A DNA stretch of 64,000 nucleotides from QFOX01 sp044237845. GTDB lineage: Bacteria; Pseudomonadota; Alphaproteobacteria; Rickettsiales; UBA3002. The notes beneath the pieces were generated by a model. The model did no database searches and was not told the DNA's origin. It saw only the letters and a program-made list of their open reading frames with translations. Shown here piece after piece: positions 50,603-58,425 of this stretch. The translations under genes and the position numbers were made by a program. Location: assembly GCA_044237845.1 (NCBI GenBank), contig JBIIEL010000001.1, positions 62,001 to 126,000 on the forward strand, read 5' to 3'. The first letter of the stretch is position 1. Each line of letters opens with the position of its first letter.

Positions 50603-50962
50603 TCAGGAAAACGCATTCGGTAGATGCTTCGGCCAGTGATACCACGCGATGAGGCAAACGTCGAACCGAACTTCACACTGGGCATATCGCGGGTGACTGG
50701 CGAGGTAGTGCTGTGCTGCGCGCACCACACGCGACTGGTTTTTGGCGTGGACGGCATGGGCGGCGTTGTCCGCATCCGCGCGGGCCTTCACCTCGACAAA
50801 CACCAGCCGTCGACCGCGTTTCATAATCAGGTCGATCTCGCCCACCGGGGTTTTGTAGCGCATGGCGAGGGGGAAATAACCTTTGAGCATGAGGTAGAGA
50901 AGTGCCAGCCACTCCGCCACCAGACCGCTTCTGTGGCTGCGGCGATGTTTTTGGCTCGTCAT
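50603..50962 (-). CDS. yraN: UPF0102 family protein YraN
   Basis: Small nuclease-fold protein of unclear role. It has 119 residues with the PD-(D/E)XK-like core: GEIDLIMKRGRRLVFVEVKARAD, family length and order. It overlaps rsmI by 4 nt and precedes the BON lipoprotein, the conserved rsmI-yraN-dolP neighbourhood. Confidence 0.92.
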   Translation of the reverse strand: MTSQKHRRSHRSGLVAEWLALLYLMLKGYFPLAMRYKTPVGEIDLIMKRGRRLVFVEVKARADADNAAHAVHAKNQSRVVRAAQHYLASHPRYAQCEVRFDVCLIAWYHWPKHLPNAFS

Positions 50963-51798
50963 GCCCCGTCCTTAATCGCCAGTGCGCGGGCATAGACATC
51001 GCTTTTGGCGCGGCCGGAGTTTTTGGCGACCTCAGCCACGGCATCCTTCAGGCGCTGGGTTTTCATCGCCTCGGTGAGGGCGGCATCAATTGCATCGTCG
51101 TCCATCGCGGCGGCGGGGGAAGCACCTGCGACTACAATCACGCATTCTCCCCTTGCAGGGGTGGCGGTGTAATGGGCGAGGAGTGCGCTAAGCGGCGCGC
51201 GGCGGCATTCTTCGTAGAGCTTGGTCAGCTCGCGCGCGACGGCGGCGGGGCGATCACCGAACGCGGCCTCTAGGTCGGCCAGCGTGTCGGTGAGGCGGTG
51301 GGGCGCTTCATAAAACACCAGCGTCGCGGGGATAGTGGCCAGCGACGCAAGCGTCGCCCGCCGCGCGGTAGCCTTGCTCGGCAAAAACCCGGCATAGAAG
51401 AATTGCTCGGCGGGAAGTCCGGCGATAGTGACGGCGGACAGCAGCGCGCTCGCACCGGGAATGGGGGTGACCCGGATGCCCGCGGCGATGGCAGCGGCAA
51501 CGAGCCGCGCGCCGGGGTCGGACAGCAGCGGCGTGCCGGCGTCGGAAATCAGCGCCACCCGATCCCCCGCTAGCAGTGCGGCGAGGAGGGTTTCGGTTGC
51601 TTCCGCCTCGTTATGCGCGTGATAGGACATGAGTGGCATTTTGATGCCGTAATGGTGCAGCAGCCCGCCACTCACCCGTGTATCCTCGCAGGCGATGCGG
51701 TCGGCGGATTTGAGGGTTTCGAGCGCGCGCAGCGTGATATCGCCCAGATTGCCAATGGGTGTTGCGACCAGAAACAGTTCGCCTTTTTTTTCGGTCAT
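50959..51798 (-). CDS. rsmI: 16S rRNA (cytidine1402-2'-O)-methyltransferase RsmI
   Basis: Methylates the ribose of C1402 in 16S rRNA. It has 279 residues opening LFLVATPIGNLGDITLRALETLKSAD, with ISDAGTPLLSDPGARLV (tetrapyrrole-methylase fold SAM motif) and the GAGASLLSAVTIAG-type region. Divergent from the LpoA-like gene, and first of the minus-strand operon rsmI-yraN-BON-gshB. Confidence 0.96.
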   Translation of the reverse strand: MTEKKGELFLVATPIGNLGDITLRALETLKSADRIACEDTRVSGGLLHHYGIKMPLMSYHAHNEAEATETLLAALLAGDRVALISDAGTPLLSDPGARLVAAAIAAGIRVTPIPGASALLSAVTIAGLPAEQFFYAGFLPSKATARRATLASLATIPATLVFYEAPHRLTDTLADLEAAFGDRPAAVARELTKLYEECRRAPLSALLAHYTATPARGECVIVVAGASPAAAMDDDAIDAALTEAMKTQRLKDAVAEVAKNSGRAKSDVYARALAIKDGA

Positions 51799-51805
51799 AT
51801 CGGTG

Positions 51806-51836
51806 AATGGTGAGGAGTGAGGAGTGAATAGTGCTA
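51806..51836. repeat. Heptamer tandem run upstream of rsmI
   Basis: GTGAATG/GTGAGGA/GTGAGGA/GTGAATA in the rsmI/lpoA divergent gap. A partial complementary stretch (ATTCCTCATTTCCAC) lies 25 bp further on, so this may be a decayed hairpin of the same class. Confidence 0.5.
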
Positions 51837-51927
51837 GTCGCTTGTTTGGCTTTCTTCAATTCCTCATTTCCACTTCGTCGTGCAACATGGTATGGATCAT
51901 GCAATGATCCGCGCATGTGAGGAACAA

Positions 51928-53169
51928 ATGAAAAAAATCTACATCATTGCATTCGGCGCGCTGCTATTGATGGTGTTGTTGGCGCTGCCCGTACTGGCGC
52001 AAGAGATTCAGCATGCGCCAATCAGTGGGCGTGCGTTGATGCCGGATGCCGCGGTGGTCGGTGCGCGGGGAAATGCGTTGGGGCAGGGACAATCGGCGTC
52101 AGCTGGGTTGCTGCCAGTGCAGACGAAGAAAACCGTGAAGGTTGCCCTGTTGCTGCCGCTGACGGGGCGCAACGCGACGATGGGTCAGGCGCTGCAAAAT
52201 GCGGCTAGCCTCGCGCTGTTTGATAAATACGCACAGCTCTCGCGCAAGCAGCAAGAAACCAAGGTGGAATTGCTGGCAAAAGATACTGGTGATTCGCCAG
52301 AACTGGCGCGTGCCGCTATGCAACAGGCGCTTGATGCCGGCGCGGCAGTGGTTATCGGCCCGGTTTTCTCGGACACAACAGAGGTGGTCGCGCCGATGGC
52401 GGCGGCAAAACAGATTCCGCTGCTCAGTTTCTCGAACAAACGGGCACGGTCGATGCCGGGAACCTACATGCTTGGATTCTCGCCGCAGGAGCAGGCGTTT
52501 AAGATTGTAACCTACGCTATTGAACATAAGCGTAAACGCATCGCCATTCTCGCGCCGAAAACGATGCTGGGCGACGAGGTGATCGCGGCGGCGCGCACTG
52601 CTGCGAATAATGCTGGGGTGAAAATTGTCGCCGAGCAGCAATATGCACCGCAAGGGGCAGGGCTTGAAAAAACGCTCGCCGCACTCGTGCCCGAAGGCAG
52701 TCCACCGAACTTCGATGCGCTACTGATTGCCGAGGGTGGTGCGCCGCTCGACACCATCATGCGGGCGCTCTCGACACGGCGGGTGACACCGCTCAATGTA
52801 CAATTTCTGGGCATCGGGCTGTGGGACGATGTGGCACTGCGCCGTCGGGTGAATCTCGATGGGGCGTGGTTCGCCTCGAGCCCGCCAGAGATGACAGAGC
52901 AGTTTGAAACCCGTTTCCAAGAGACATATGGGTATGCCGCGCCACGCATTTCAAGCCTTGCCTATGACGCGGTGGCGCTCGCGGTGGCGATTGCAGTGAC
53001 GGGACGGCCCTATACGGGTGAGGTGCTGCATCACACGCGCGGGTTCACCGGTCCCGCCAACGGCCTCTTCCGTCTGATGCCGAGTGGCGCGGTGGAACGT
53101 GGCCTCGCCGTTATCCGCGTTGAGGGCAGCGCGCTACGCACGTTGGAGCGTGCGCCCACCGGGTTCTAG
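51928..53169 (+). CDS. Penicillin-binding-protein activator, LpoA-like (periplasmic binding fold)
   Basis: The ATG at 51928 (AGGA 6 nt upstream) gives 413 residues: a signal peptide (MKKIYIIAFGALLLMVLLALPVLA) and the type I periplasmic-binding fold with VALLLPLTGRNATMGQALQNAASLALFD and VIGPVFSDTTEVVAPMAAAKQIPLLSFSN. This matches the C-terminal domain of LpoA, the outer-membrane activator of PBP1A. There is no lipobox and no N-terminal TPR domain, so a different ligand-binding role is possible. Divergent from rsmI, as lpoA is in E. coli. Confidence 0.82.
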   Translation: MKKIYIIAFGALLLMVLLALPVLAQEIQHAPISGRALMPDAAVVGARGNALGQGQSASAGLLPVQTKKTVKVALLLPLTGRNATMGQALQNAASLALFDKYAQLSRKQQETKVELLAKDTGDSPELARAAMQQALDAGAAVVIGPVFSDTTEVVAPMAAAKQIPLLSFSNKRARSMPGTYMLGFSPQEQAFKIVTYAIEHKRKRIAILAPKTMLGDEVIAAARTAANNAGVKIVAEQQYAPQGAGLEKTLAALVPEGSPPNFDALLIAEGGAPLDTIMRALSTRRVTPLNVQFLGIGLWDDVALRRRVNLDGAWFASSPPEMTEQFETRFQETYGYAAPRISSLAYDAVALAVAIAVTGRPYTGEVLHHTRGFTGPANGLFRLMPSGAVERGLAVIRVEGSALRTLERAPTGF

Positions 53170-53176
53170 CCCCCGC

Positions 53177-53212
53177 AAAAGAAAAACCCTCCCCCGCAGG
53201 GCGGGGGAGGGT
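53177..53212 (-). terminator. Rho-independent terminator of the basic exported gene at 53239
   Basis: 12-bp stem ACCCTCCCCCGC/GCGGGGGAGGGT; on the minus strand it is followed by TTTTTCTTTT. Nearly identical to the terminator at 54025. Confidence 0.9.
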
Positions 53213-53238
53213 ACTCTATTGCTTTGTGGATGGGCTAA

Positions 53239-53559
53239 TTAGAAGTTTTTAGAGGCGGAAGACGCCGCACCAGGCGATCTGACCGCATGCTTCGCAGCAC
53301 CAATTGCTTTTGGCGCTTTCAGTTTCTTCGGCTTCTTCATCTTTTTAGGCTTCTTGATTTTGGCTTTTTTTGGCTTCTTTACCTTCGCCTTCTTTACTTT
53401 CCCTACGGCCTTAGAGACGCTGGAATTATCAACGCCAGCAACCCCCTTGGTGGTGGCTGGGCGAGTTAGTTTTGGCATTGCCTCGGCGGCAGGAATGTAA
53501 CTGGTAAAGCCAACAGCAAGCGCAGTGGTGAGGGCGATGACTTTGGTGATGTTCTTCAT
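53239..53559 (-). CDS. Small basic exported protein 1 (Lys/Pro-rich)
   Basis: 106 residues from the ATG at 53559 (AGGAG 7 nt upstream). The signal peptide MKNITKVIALTTALAVGFTS... ends near AEA. The mature part is dominated by KKPKKAKIKKPKKMKKPKK-type repeats. Not recognised as a family; the composition recalls histone-H1-like or Lys-rich tail proteins, but with export. It is one of three adjacent paralogues sharing the signal peptide but not the mature sequence. It follows gene 2 by 40 bp without an intervening terminator. Confidence 0.7.
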   Translation of the reverse strand: MKNITKVIALTTALAVGFTSYIPAAEAMPKLTRPATTKGVAGVDNSSVSKAVGKVKKAKVKKPKKAKIKKPKKMKKPKKLKAPKAIGAAKHAVRSPGAASSASKNF

Positions 53560-53599
53560 GGGTAATGCTCCTAAGCATGTGTGAATGATTAAAGTTGAT

Positions 53600-53881
53600 T
53601 TAGTGTTTGCCAGTATTGCCACCCATCTTACGTTTACCGGTATTGCTGCGCATCTTCGGTTTACCCTCTTTTACCGCCTTAATACCCCCATGTTTGCCAG
53701 TATTACCACCCATCTTGTGTTTACCAGTATTGCTGCGCATCTTTCGCTTGCCCGTATTTTCTTTTTTGTGACCGAACTCACTTTTAGGAGCCCCCAATCT
53801 AGCCTCTGCTGGTGGCGCATAACCCGCGCTGGCGACGGCCATAGCGACGGTGAGGGCGATGACTTTGGTGATATGCTTCAT
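53600..53881 (-). CDS. Small basic exported protein 2 (NTGK repeats)
   Basis: 93 residues from the ATG at 53881 (GGAGA upstream). The signal peptide MKHITKVIALTVAMAVASAG... ends at AEA. The mature part contains at least five imperfect repeats of NTGK(R/H)KM(R/G)(S/G), giving a Gly/Asn/Lys pattern. Unknown function; the repeats and charge suggest binding to an acidic surface polymer, which is inference only. The promoter has a CtrA-type site. Probably co-transcribed with gene 1. Confidence 0.7.
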   Translation of the reverse strand: MKHITKVIALTVAMAVASAGYAPPAEARLGAPKSEFGHKKENTGKRKMRSNTGKHKMGGNTGKHGGIKAVKEGKPKMRSNTGKRKMGGNTGKH

Positions 53882-53935
53882 GGTCTTTCTCCTACTCTGG
53901 TTACGAAGTTGCGATGTTGCCACCCCTTATCCTCC

Positions 53936-53967
53936 GTTATACCAGTTATTCGTTAACATTTTATTAA
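53936..53967 (-). promoter_or_regulatory. CtrA-type promoter before exported protein 2
   Basis: TTAA-TAAAATG-TTAA on the minus strand (53967-53953), 11 bp, then -10 TATAAC (53941-53936). Same geometry as at 54421 and 48890. Confidence 0.7.
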
Positions 53968-54024
53968 GATTAATGCTAAAAACGCAGAAAATTATTAATT
54001 TTTGAGGCCGGAGCCGTGTGCCCT

Positions 54025-54060
54025 AAAAGAAAAACCCTCCCCCGCAGGGCGGGAGAGGGT
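54025..54060 (-). terminator. Rho-independent terminator of exported protein 3
   Basis: Stem ACCCTCCCCCGC/GCGGGAGAGGGT; the minus strand continues TTTTTCTTTTA. Sequence almost identical to that at 53177. Confidence 0.9.
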
Positions 54061-54091
54061 TAATCTTACAGGATTTTTAACCCTGAATGGC

Positions 54092-54364
54092 TTAGAAACC
54101 CAATTTTTTGCCCATACCTTTCAGTTTTTTTGCTTTTTGCTTCACTTTTTTCACTTTTGTAGCGGTGTTTTTCACTTTATTAACACCTTTTGTTGCCTTG
54201 TTGCGTACTTTTTTCACTTTTTTCTCAGCTTTATGCGCTTTTTGGCCGATGCTACGTACTTTTTCTGCGCTACGACCATTTTTGGCTTCAGCCGAAGGTA
54301 TGTAACTGGTGCTGGCAACAGCCATGGCAACGGTGAGGGCGATGACTTTGGTAATATTCTTCAT
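54092..54364 (-). CDS. Small basic exported protein 3 (Lys/Val-rich)
   Basis: 90 residues from the ATG at 54364 (AGGAG 7 nt upstream). Signal peptide MKNITKVIALTVAMAVASTS... ends at AEA, nearly the same as in proteins 1 and 2. The mature part is a string of Lys-rich helix-forming repeats (KKVKKVRNKATKG, KKVKQKAKKLKG). No family recognised. Its upstream 90 bp closely resemble those of gene 2, so the unit seems to have duplicated with its promoter while the mature region diverged. Confidence 0.7.
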   Translation of the reverse strand: MKNITKVIALTVAMAVASTSYIPSAEAKNGRSAEKVRSIGQKAHKAEKKVKKVRNKATKGVNKVKNTATKVKKVKQKAKKLKGMGKKLGF

Positions 54365-54420
54365 GGGTAATGCTCCTATCCCTGGTTGTGAAGTTGCGAT
54401 GCTGCCACCTCTTATCCTCG

Positions 54421-54452
54421 GTTATAACGCATATTGGTTAATATTTGATTAA
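54421..54452 (-). promoter_or_regulatory. CtrA-type promoter before exported protein 3
   Basis: TTAA-TCAAATA-TTAA (54452-54438 on the minus strand), 11 bp, then -10 TATAAC (54426-54421). The leader after it matches the gene 2 leader. Confidence 0.7.
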
Positions 54453-54590
54453 GATTGTGGCAAAAATATATATGGAAAATGATTAGAGTTCTTGCAGGGG
54501 TTGGCAAATCCTATCATCGACCGAGCGGCGCGCTGCGGGCGGCAGAATATTTTTCTTTTATAACAGCTCTATAGCGGGAAGCGTGCGCGC

Positions 54591-54866
54591 CTAATCAACA
54601 CGGCCCCCCGTGTTTTCGGGTGTTTTCTGGGCCGCCTCGGCGTCTTTTGCTTTGGCGTAGTCAGGGTTGATGCTGCGCTTCCAGCGTTCCATATCGGTTG
54701 CTTTGTGCAGCGACGGATATTTCTCAGCAGCAGAGGTGGGCGTTGGGGTTGCAGCAGAGGGAGCCATATCGGGCGCGGCAACAGCCAGCGGTGCGCGGTT
54801 GACCGTCGTCACCGCGTAATAGAGCAGCGCCGCAAAAAGCAGCCAGGATAACCAGCGAGGGAGCAT
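54591..54866 (-). CDS. Short single-pass membrane or exported protein, unknown
   Basis: 91 residues from the ATG at 54866 (GGAG 6 nt upstream). One N-terminal hydrophobic segment (LSWLLFAALLYYAVTTV) is followed by a Pro/Ala/Thr linker and a charged tail with ERWKRSINPDYAKAKDAEAAQK. It may be an anchored periplasmic protein. No family recognised. The 226 bp between its stop and gene 3 contain only the gene 3 promoter and no other gene I can support. Confidence 0.5.
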   Translation of the reverse strand: MLPRWLSWLLFAALLYYAVTTVNRAPLAVAAPDMAPSAATPTPTSAAEKYPSLHKATDMERWKRSINPDYAKAKDAEAAQKTPENTGGRVD

Positions 54867-55001
54867 GCACACTCCGTGTGAAGCAATGAGGTGGTGACCC
54901 TACTATCGCACAGATGCGCGGCAATGCTCAACTACGAACTACCGCGTGCGGTGAAAGAAAAAGCGAATAATCGCCCATCTTAAGCCATTCTTAGGGTTCG
55001 C

Positions 55002-55033
55002 TAAACGAAGTCTTAACCTTTCTGCAGTATGCT
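55002..55033 (+). promoter_or_regulatory. CtrA-type promoter before the L,D-transpeptidase gene
   Basis: TAAA-CGAAGTC-TTAA (55002-55016), 11 bp, then -10 TATGCT (55028-55033). A second near-site TTAA-GCCATTC-TTAG lies upstream at 54980-54994. Confidence 0.6.
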
Positions 55034-55063
55034 TACCTGAGATAACCAGCTTGGGTAAATGGC

Positions 55064-56719
55064 ATGAAACAGCGGTCTTACAGCACGAAAATAGTCGGTC
55101 GCGCGATGGTGGTAATCCTCGCGACATGGGCAATGTTTTCACCCGCACAGGCGGATGATACCAACGCGCATCTCGCACAGTGGCTCTCGCAAACGACGCT
55201 GGAGTTTAATGATACCCGTATCGAGACCGCCGCGCTGCGCCCACTCTATGCGCAAACCAATTACCAGCCCGTATGGGTTGATAACCGTGGTCTGACCAAG
55301 CGCGCAACGCAGGCGCTCGAGGTGATTGCGCGGGCGGATAGTCAGGGGCTTAACCCAGAACTCTATCATGTGTCGACCATTCGCAGCGTGGCGATGACTC
55401 CGCACCGCGATGCAGAAACCGCCCTGCGGGTGCGCCTTTCGCTGGAGCTGCTGATGAGCCATGCGGTGATGGAATATGCGAGCGATATGCATGGCGGCGT
55501 GAGCAAGCCACAATGGGATACGGGCAAACAAGCCGTCTCGCCGGAAGAGAAAATGGCGCTGCTGAATCAAGCCGCTGCGACGAACGACACGGCTGCTTAT
55601 TTGAACGCACTCGCTCCCACCAGCAAAGAATATACCGCACTCAAAGGCGTGTTTGGCCGTTACCAGACCATCGCTAGCAATGGCGGCTGGCCGCATTTTA
55701 CGCCCGGCGCCCCCATCAAGCCCGGCATGAGCGATGCCCGCGTGGCGACATTGCGGCAGATTCTGGCCGCCAACGGCGATCTGCAGACCAGCGCACCTTC
55801 GGCACAGCCCACACTCTATGATGTGCAGACACAGGAAGCCGTAAAACGGTTTCAGGAGCGTCATGGCATTGAAGCCGATGGCGTGATTGGCGCTAGCACG
55901 CAAAACGCGCTCACCGTGCCGGTATCTGAGCGCCTGGCACAAATTGCCATGACCATGGAACGCATGCGCTGGATGCCAAAAGAGTTGGGCACGCGCTATG
56001 TGCTGGTCAATATCCCGAGCTATACGCTGACGGCAGTTTCGGGCAATGACCGCCTGAACATGAACGTCATCGTCGGTAAACCCACCAGCAAAACGCCCAT
56101 GTTCAGCAAGAATATTACGGATGTGGTACTGAATCCTAGCTGGGGCGTTCCGGCCAGAATCGCAGCGAACGAGATGCTGCCGAAAATTCGTAAGGATCCC
56201 GGCTATCTTGCGCGTGCGGGCTATACGGTGACGGCCAGCAATGGCGCGCAAGTCAGCCCTTATGATGTGGATTGGAATGCGGTGGGCCGTGGTAATATGG
56301 GCTATAGCCTGCGTCAGAAACCGGGCGCTGGAAACGCGCTCGGCAAAGTGAAATTCAACATCCCGGATTCAGATAGTATCTATCTGCATGATACCGCCAA
56401 CCGCGGCCTGTTCGCGCAGGCAGATCGTAGCCTGAGCCACGGCTGCGTGCGCCTTGGCGACCCCAAAGCCCTCACCGAATTTGTGCTGAAGCATGAGGGT
56501 TGGGATGAAGCCAAAATCGATGCGAGCTATGAAAGCAGCGCTTCACGCAATGTCTCGATTACCCCGCTGCCGGTGCATCTCGTGTATTGGACGAGCTGGG
56601 TGGATGCTGAGGGTCGTGCCCATTTTGGCCGCGATATCTACAACATGGACAAGAAACTGCTGGTGGCCATGGGCGGCGTCAACAAAGCGAATGAGAGCAT
56701 CAAGCTCGCGATGAATTAG
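55064..56719 (+). CDS. L,D-transpeptidase (YcbB/LdtD-like)
   Basis: Makes 3-3 cross-links in peptidoglycan. It has 551 residues: a signal peptide (ending near AQA), an N-terminal scaffold domain, a peptidoglycan-binding domain (AVKRFQERHGIEADGVIGASTQNAL, about 262-287) and a YkuD domain with YLHDTANRGLF and the active-site motif SHGCVRLGDP (Cys461). The size and domain order match the LdtD class. The stop codon lies in a short hairpin (TAGATAGC/GCTATCTA) shared with the convergent gene. The promoter is CtrA-type, suggesting cell-cycle-timed wall remodelling. Confidence 0.93.
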   Translation: MKQRSYSTKIVGRAMVVILATWAMFSPAQADDTNAHLAQWLSQTTLEFNDTRIETAALRPLYAQTNYQPVWVDNRGLTKRATQALEVIARADSQGLNPELYHVSTIRSVAMTPHRDAETALRVRLSLELLMSHAVMEYASDMHGGVSKPQWDTGKQAVSPEEKMALLNQAAATNDTAAYLNALAPTSKEYTALKGVFGRYQTIASNGGWPHFTPGAPIKPGMSDARVATLRQILAANGDLQTSAPSAQPTLYDVQTQEAVKRFQERHGIEADGVIGASTQNALTVPVSERLAQIAMTMERMRWMPKELGTRYVLVNIPSYTLTAVSGNDRLNMNVIVGKPTSKTPMFSKNITDVVLNPSWGVPARIAANEMLPKIRKDPGYLARAGYTVTASNGAQVSPYDVDWNAVGRGNMGYSLRQKPGAGNALGKVKFNIPDSDSIYLHDTANRGLFAQADRSLSHGCVRLGDPKALTEFVLKHEGWDEAKIDASYESSASRNVSITPLPVHLVYWTSWVDAEGRAHFGRDIYNMDKKLLVAMGGVNKANESIKLAMN

Positions 56720-56732
56720 ATAGCGACGCTAT

Positions 56733-57356
56733 CTAAGCGCCTTGCCACTGGCGGACGCGGCCGGTATCCACATGCACAAAATCCGACGTTGGATAGTAGC
56801 CCACACCGCCCAGACCCATCGTGAGTGCCGTTTTATGTACCAAGGCGAGCTCGCGCCCGGCCACACGGATATCCATCGCTTTCCCTTCCATATGCAGGCT
56901 TTTGCGCGCCACGCCTGAGGAGTTCGCATGCATCGCCGCATTGCTTTTTGGCGAGCGGTAACCGGAAATCACCTGAAAGGGCGCGTTGGTCTCGAGCCGT
57001 CCATGGAGTGCCGCGAGCAAATCCAGCAGCGCTGGGTCGATCGGATGGACGTCGTTGGTGCGGTGGTCGCGCAGCACCTGATGAATGGTTGCCAGCGCCT
57101 GCGGCACATAAGCACCGTTTTCCCAATAGGTCAGCGCGCAGGCCTCGCCCGTATGCAGGTTGGTGAGGGCAATGTTGCGCGCAGGCGATGCTGCCAGTGC
57201 CGCATAGGCCGGGCGGGTGAGCATAGGGGCAAGCGCCAACCCTGCGGCGGCCATCAGCCCCGCGCGTAGAAACTGGCGACGGTTGAGCGGCGAATCGAGC
57301 CACGCTGTGCTCTCAGCAGGCATGTCGGCAGGAATGGTAACAGGGGCGGACAGCAT
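56733..57356 (-). CDS. DUF882/YcbK-type peptidoglycan peptidase (M15-like) with Tat signal
   Basis: From the ATG at 57356 (AAGGG upstream) it has 207 residues: a Tat signal (NRRQFLRAGLMAAAGLALAP) and a peptidase_M15-like domain with VISGYRSPKSNAAMH, KSLHMEGKAMDIRV and FVHVDTGRVRQW, which supply the His/Asp zinc ligands of the YcbK/VanX-like group. A LdtD-YcbK pairing is also common elsewhere (ycbB-ycbK in E. coli). A possible CtrA site lies upstream at 57425-57439. Confidence 0.9.
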   Translation of the reverse strand: MLSAPVTIPADMPAESTAWLDSPLNRRQFLRAGLMAAAGLALAPMLTRPAYAALAASPARNIALTNLHTGEACALTYWENGAYVPQALATIHQVLRDHRTNDVHPIDPALLDLLAALHGRLETNAPFQVISGYRSPKSNAAMHANSSGVARKSLHMEGKAMDIRVAGRELALVHKTALTMGLGGVGYYPTSDFVHVDTGRVRQWQGA

Positions 57357-57424
57357 GAAACCCTTGCATGGAACCGGTTGATTCTGAAGACATTCTACCA
57401 AATTAGATAAATGTTTCAACAAAA

Positions 57425-57439
57425 TTAACGCTTTCTTAA
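57425..57439 (-). promoter_or_regulatory. Possible CtrA site before the YcbK-type gene
   Basis: TTAA-N7-TTAA with the same 16-bp core sequence as the site at 48907-48921, in opposite orientation relative to its gene. No good -10 sits at the 11-bp spacing, so it is weaker than the others; it also overlaps the 3' flank of the next gene. Confidence 0.4.
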
Positions 57440-57443
57440 CTTT

Positions 57444-57977
57444 TTAGCGCCGTGGTGAGGCTGATCTTTTGCCTTTCGGAGTGGTAGCGGCGGGTACGCC
57501 CTCCTGCGGTAAGCACTGGCGGAGGACGCTGGCAAAATCACCCGCCTCCAACTGCGCTTTAAGGGCTATATCCGGACAATCAATACGATAGCCCGCGCCA
57601 TCGGGCTGGTTTTCTTTGAAGAGGTGGGTTTCCAGCGCAGTGACGAAGTGGAGGCTTTTGTTTGTGGAATTCAGGTCTGTATAGAGCTGTTGCAACTTTT
57701 GTTGCCGAGCGGTTTCCGCCTGTTGCTCTTGCTGCATTTCCTGAGGCGATTTTGCACGGGGCTTCTCAGGGGAAGAACCATTGTTGCGCTGGTTTTCCTC
57801 ATTGATTTGCATGACAAGATCTGCACTCAAGTTGATCAGGCTAAAAGAGGTGAGATCAAGCATTTCACGCATATCCTTGTTGGCGATAATGCGGCCATCG
57901 GCCTTGCCGTCTGCCTCATCCAGATCGTGGATCAGTTTGACAAACAGTGCTTCGTTAGATGGTTTGGTCTGAGGCAT
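57444..57977 (-). CDS. Hypothetical Gln/Glu-rich protein with Pho-box-like promoter
   Basis: 177 residues, not recognised. No signal peptide. A predicted helical region is followed by a Gln-rich coiled-coil-like stretch (EMQQEQQAETARQQKLQQLY, about 80-99) and a basic tail (PKGKRSASPRR). GGAGA lies 6 nt before the ATG. Probably cytoplasmic. Its promoter has the 11-bp-phased repeats seen before three other genes here. Confidence 0.6.
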   Translation of the reverse strand: MPQTKPSNEALFVKLIHDLDEADGKADGRIIANKDMREMLDLTSFSLINLSADLVMQINEENQRNNGSSPEKPRAKSPQEMQQEQQAETARQQKLQQLYTDLNSTNKSLHFVTALETHLFKENQPDGAGYRIDCPDIALKAQLEAGDFASVLRQCLPQEGVPAATTPKGKRSASPRR

Positions 57978-57999
57978 AGTGTTCTCCTTTGTTGCGCGT

Positions 58000-58042
58000 T
58001 TTATAGCACAGCCACCTACGGAGAAATGTGACAGTTTTGTGA
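58000..58042 (-). promoter_or_regulatory. Pho-box-like promoter before the 57444-57977 gene
   Basis: On the minus strand CTTCACAAAACTGTCAC has TCA triplets 11 bp apart. The third slot is degenerate, and -10 TATAAA is at 58005-58000. A 21-bp sequence of this site is repeated exactly at 59090-59110. Confidence 0.6.
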
Positions 58043-58056
58043 AGATTTTAGGGGGA

Positions 58057-58425
58057 TTATTTGCAGGTTACGACGCCAGTCACGAGGGGGTCGCTGTAGG
58101 TTTCGCCGGGCATGAACAGGCCGTGACCGATATACCGATCACGAATGATGGTGGCTGCCTCTCGTTTGGCTGTCTGGCTGGCAACGCCGGCGGTGCATAA
58201 TTCGCTGGCACGGCGGATAAAATATCCCTCCAGAAGCTCCGGCGGCGTATCCCGATTGCCGCGCACCTGTAGCTCATAGGTGCCGGGTGTGGCGCTGGCG
58301 CGCTCCACATAGCCATAGGCTTTGTCCGCCCCTGCCGCCTGATAGGGCGTCGGATCCAACTTCCTGCGTTCACACGCGCTAAGCGTGAGCAGAAGGCAGA
58401 GCGCGGTCAACAGATGTTTTGCCAT
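58057..58425 (-). CDS. Small lipoprotein, unknown
   Basis: 122 residues from the ATG at 58425, which overlaps the upstream gene's stop by 1 nt (TAATG). Signal peptide with lipobox LTLSAC (Cys 18). The mature part contains RRASELCTAGVASQTAKREA and ends VTGVVTCK, so two or three Cys could form disulfides. No family recognised. The paired lipoprotein upstream shares the general pattern (an internal Cys in RLCAPNG), suggesting a two-lipoprotein operon. Confidence 0.65.
   Translation of the reverse strand: MAKHLLTALCLLLTLSACERRKLDPTPYQAAGADKAYGYVERASATPGTYELQVRGNRDTPPELLEGYFIRRASELCTAGVASQTAKREAATIIRDRYIGHGLFMPGETYSDPLVTGVVTCK

Noticed and set aside
53600..54364. CRISPR-like repeats in the small basic genes
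   Set aside because: The repeats are short, imperfect, in frame and lie inside exported proteins; there are no regular spacers and no cas genes.
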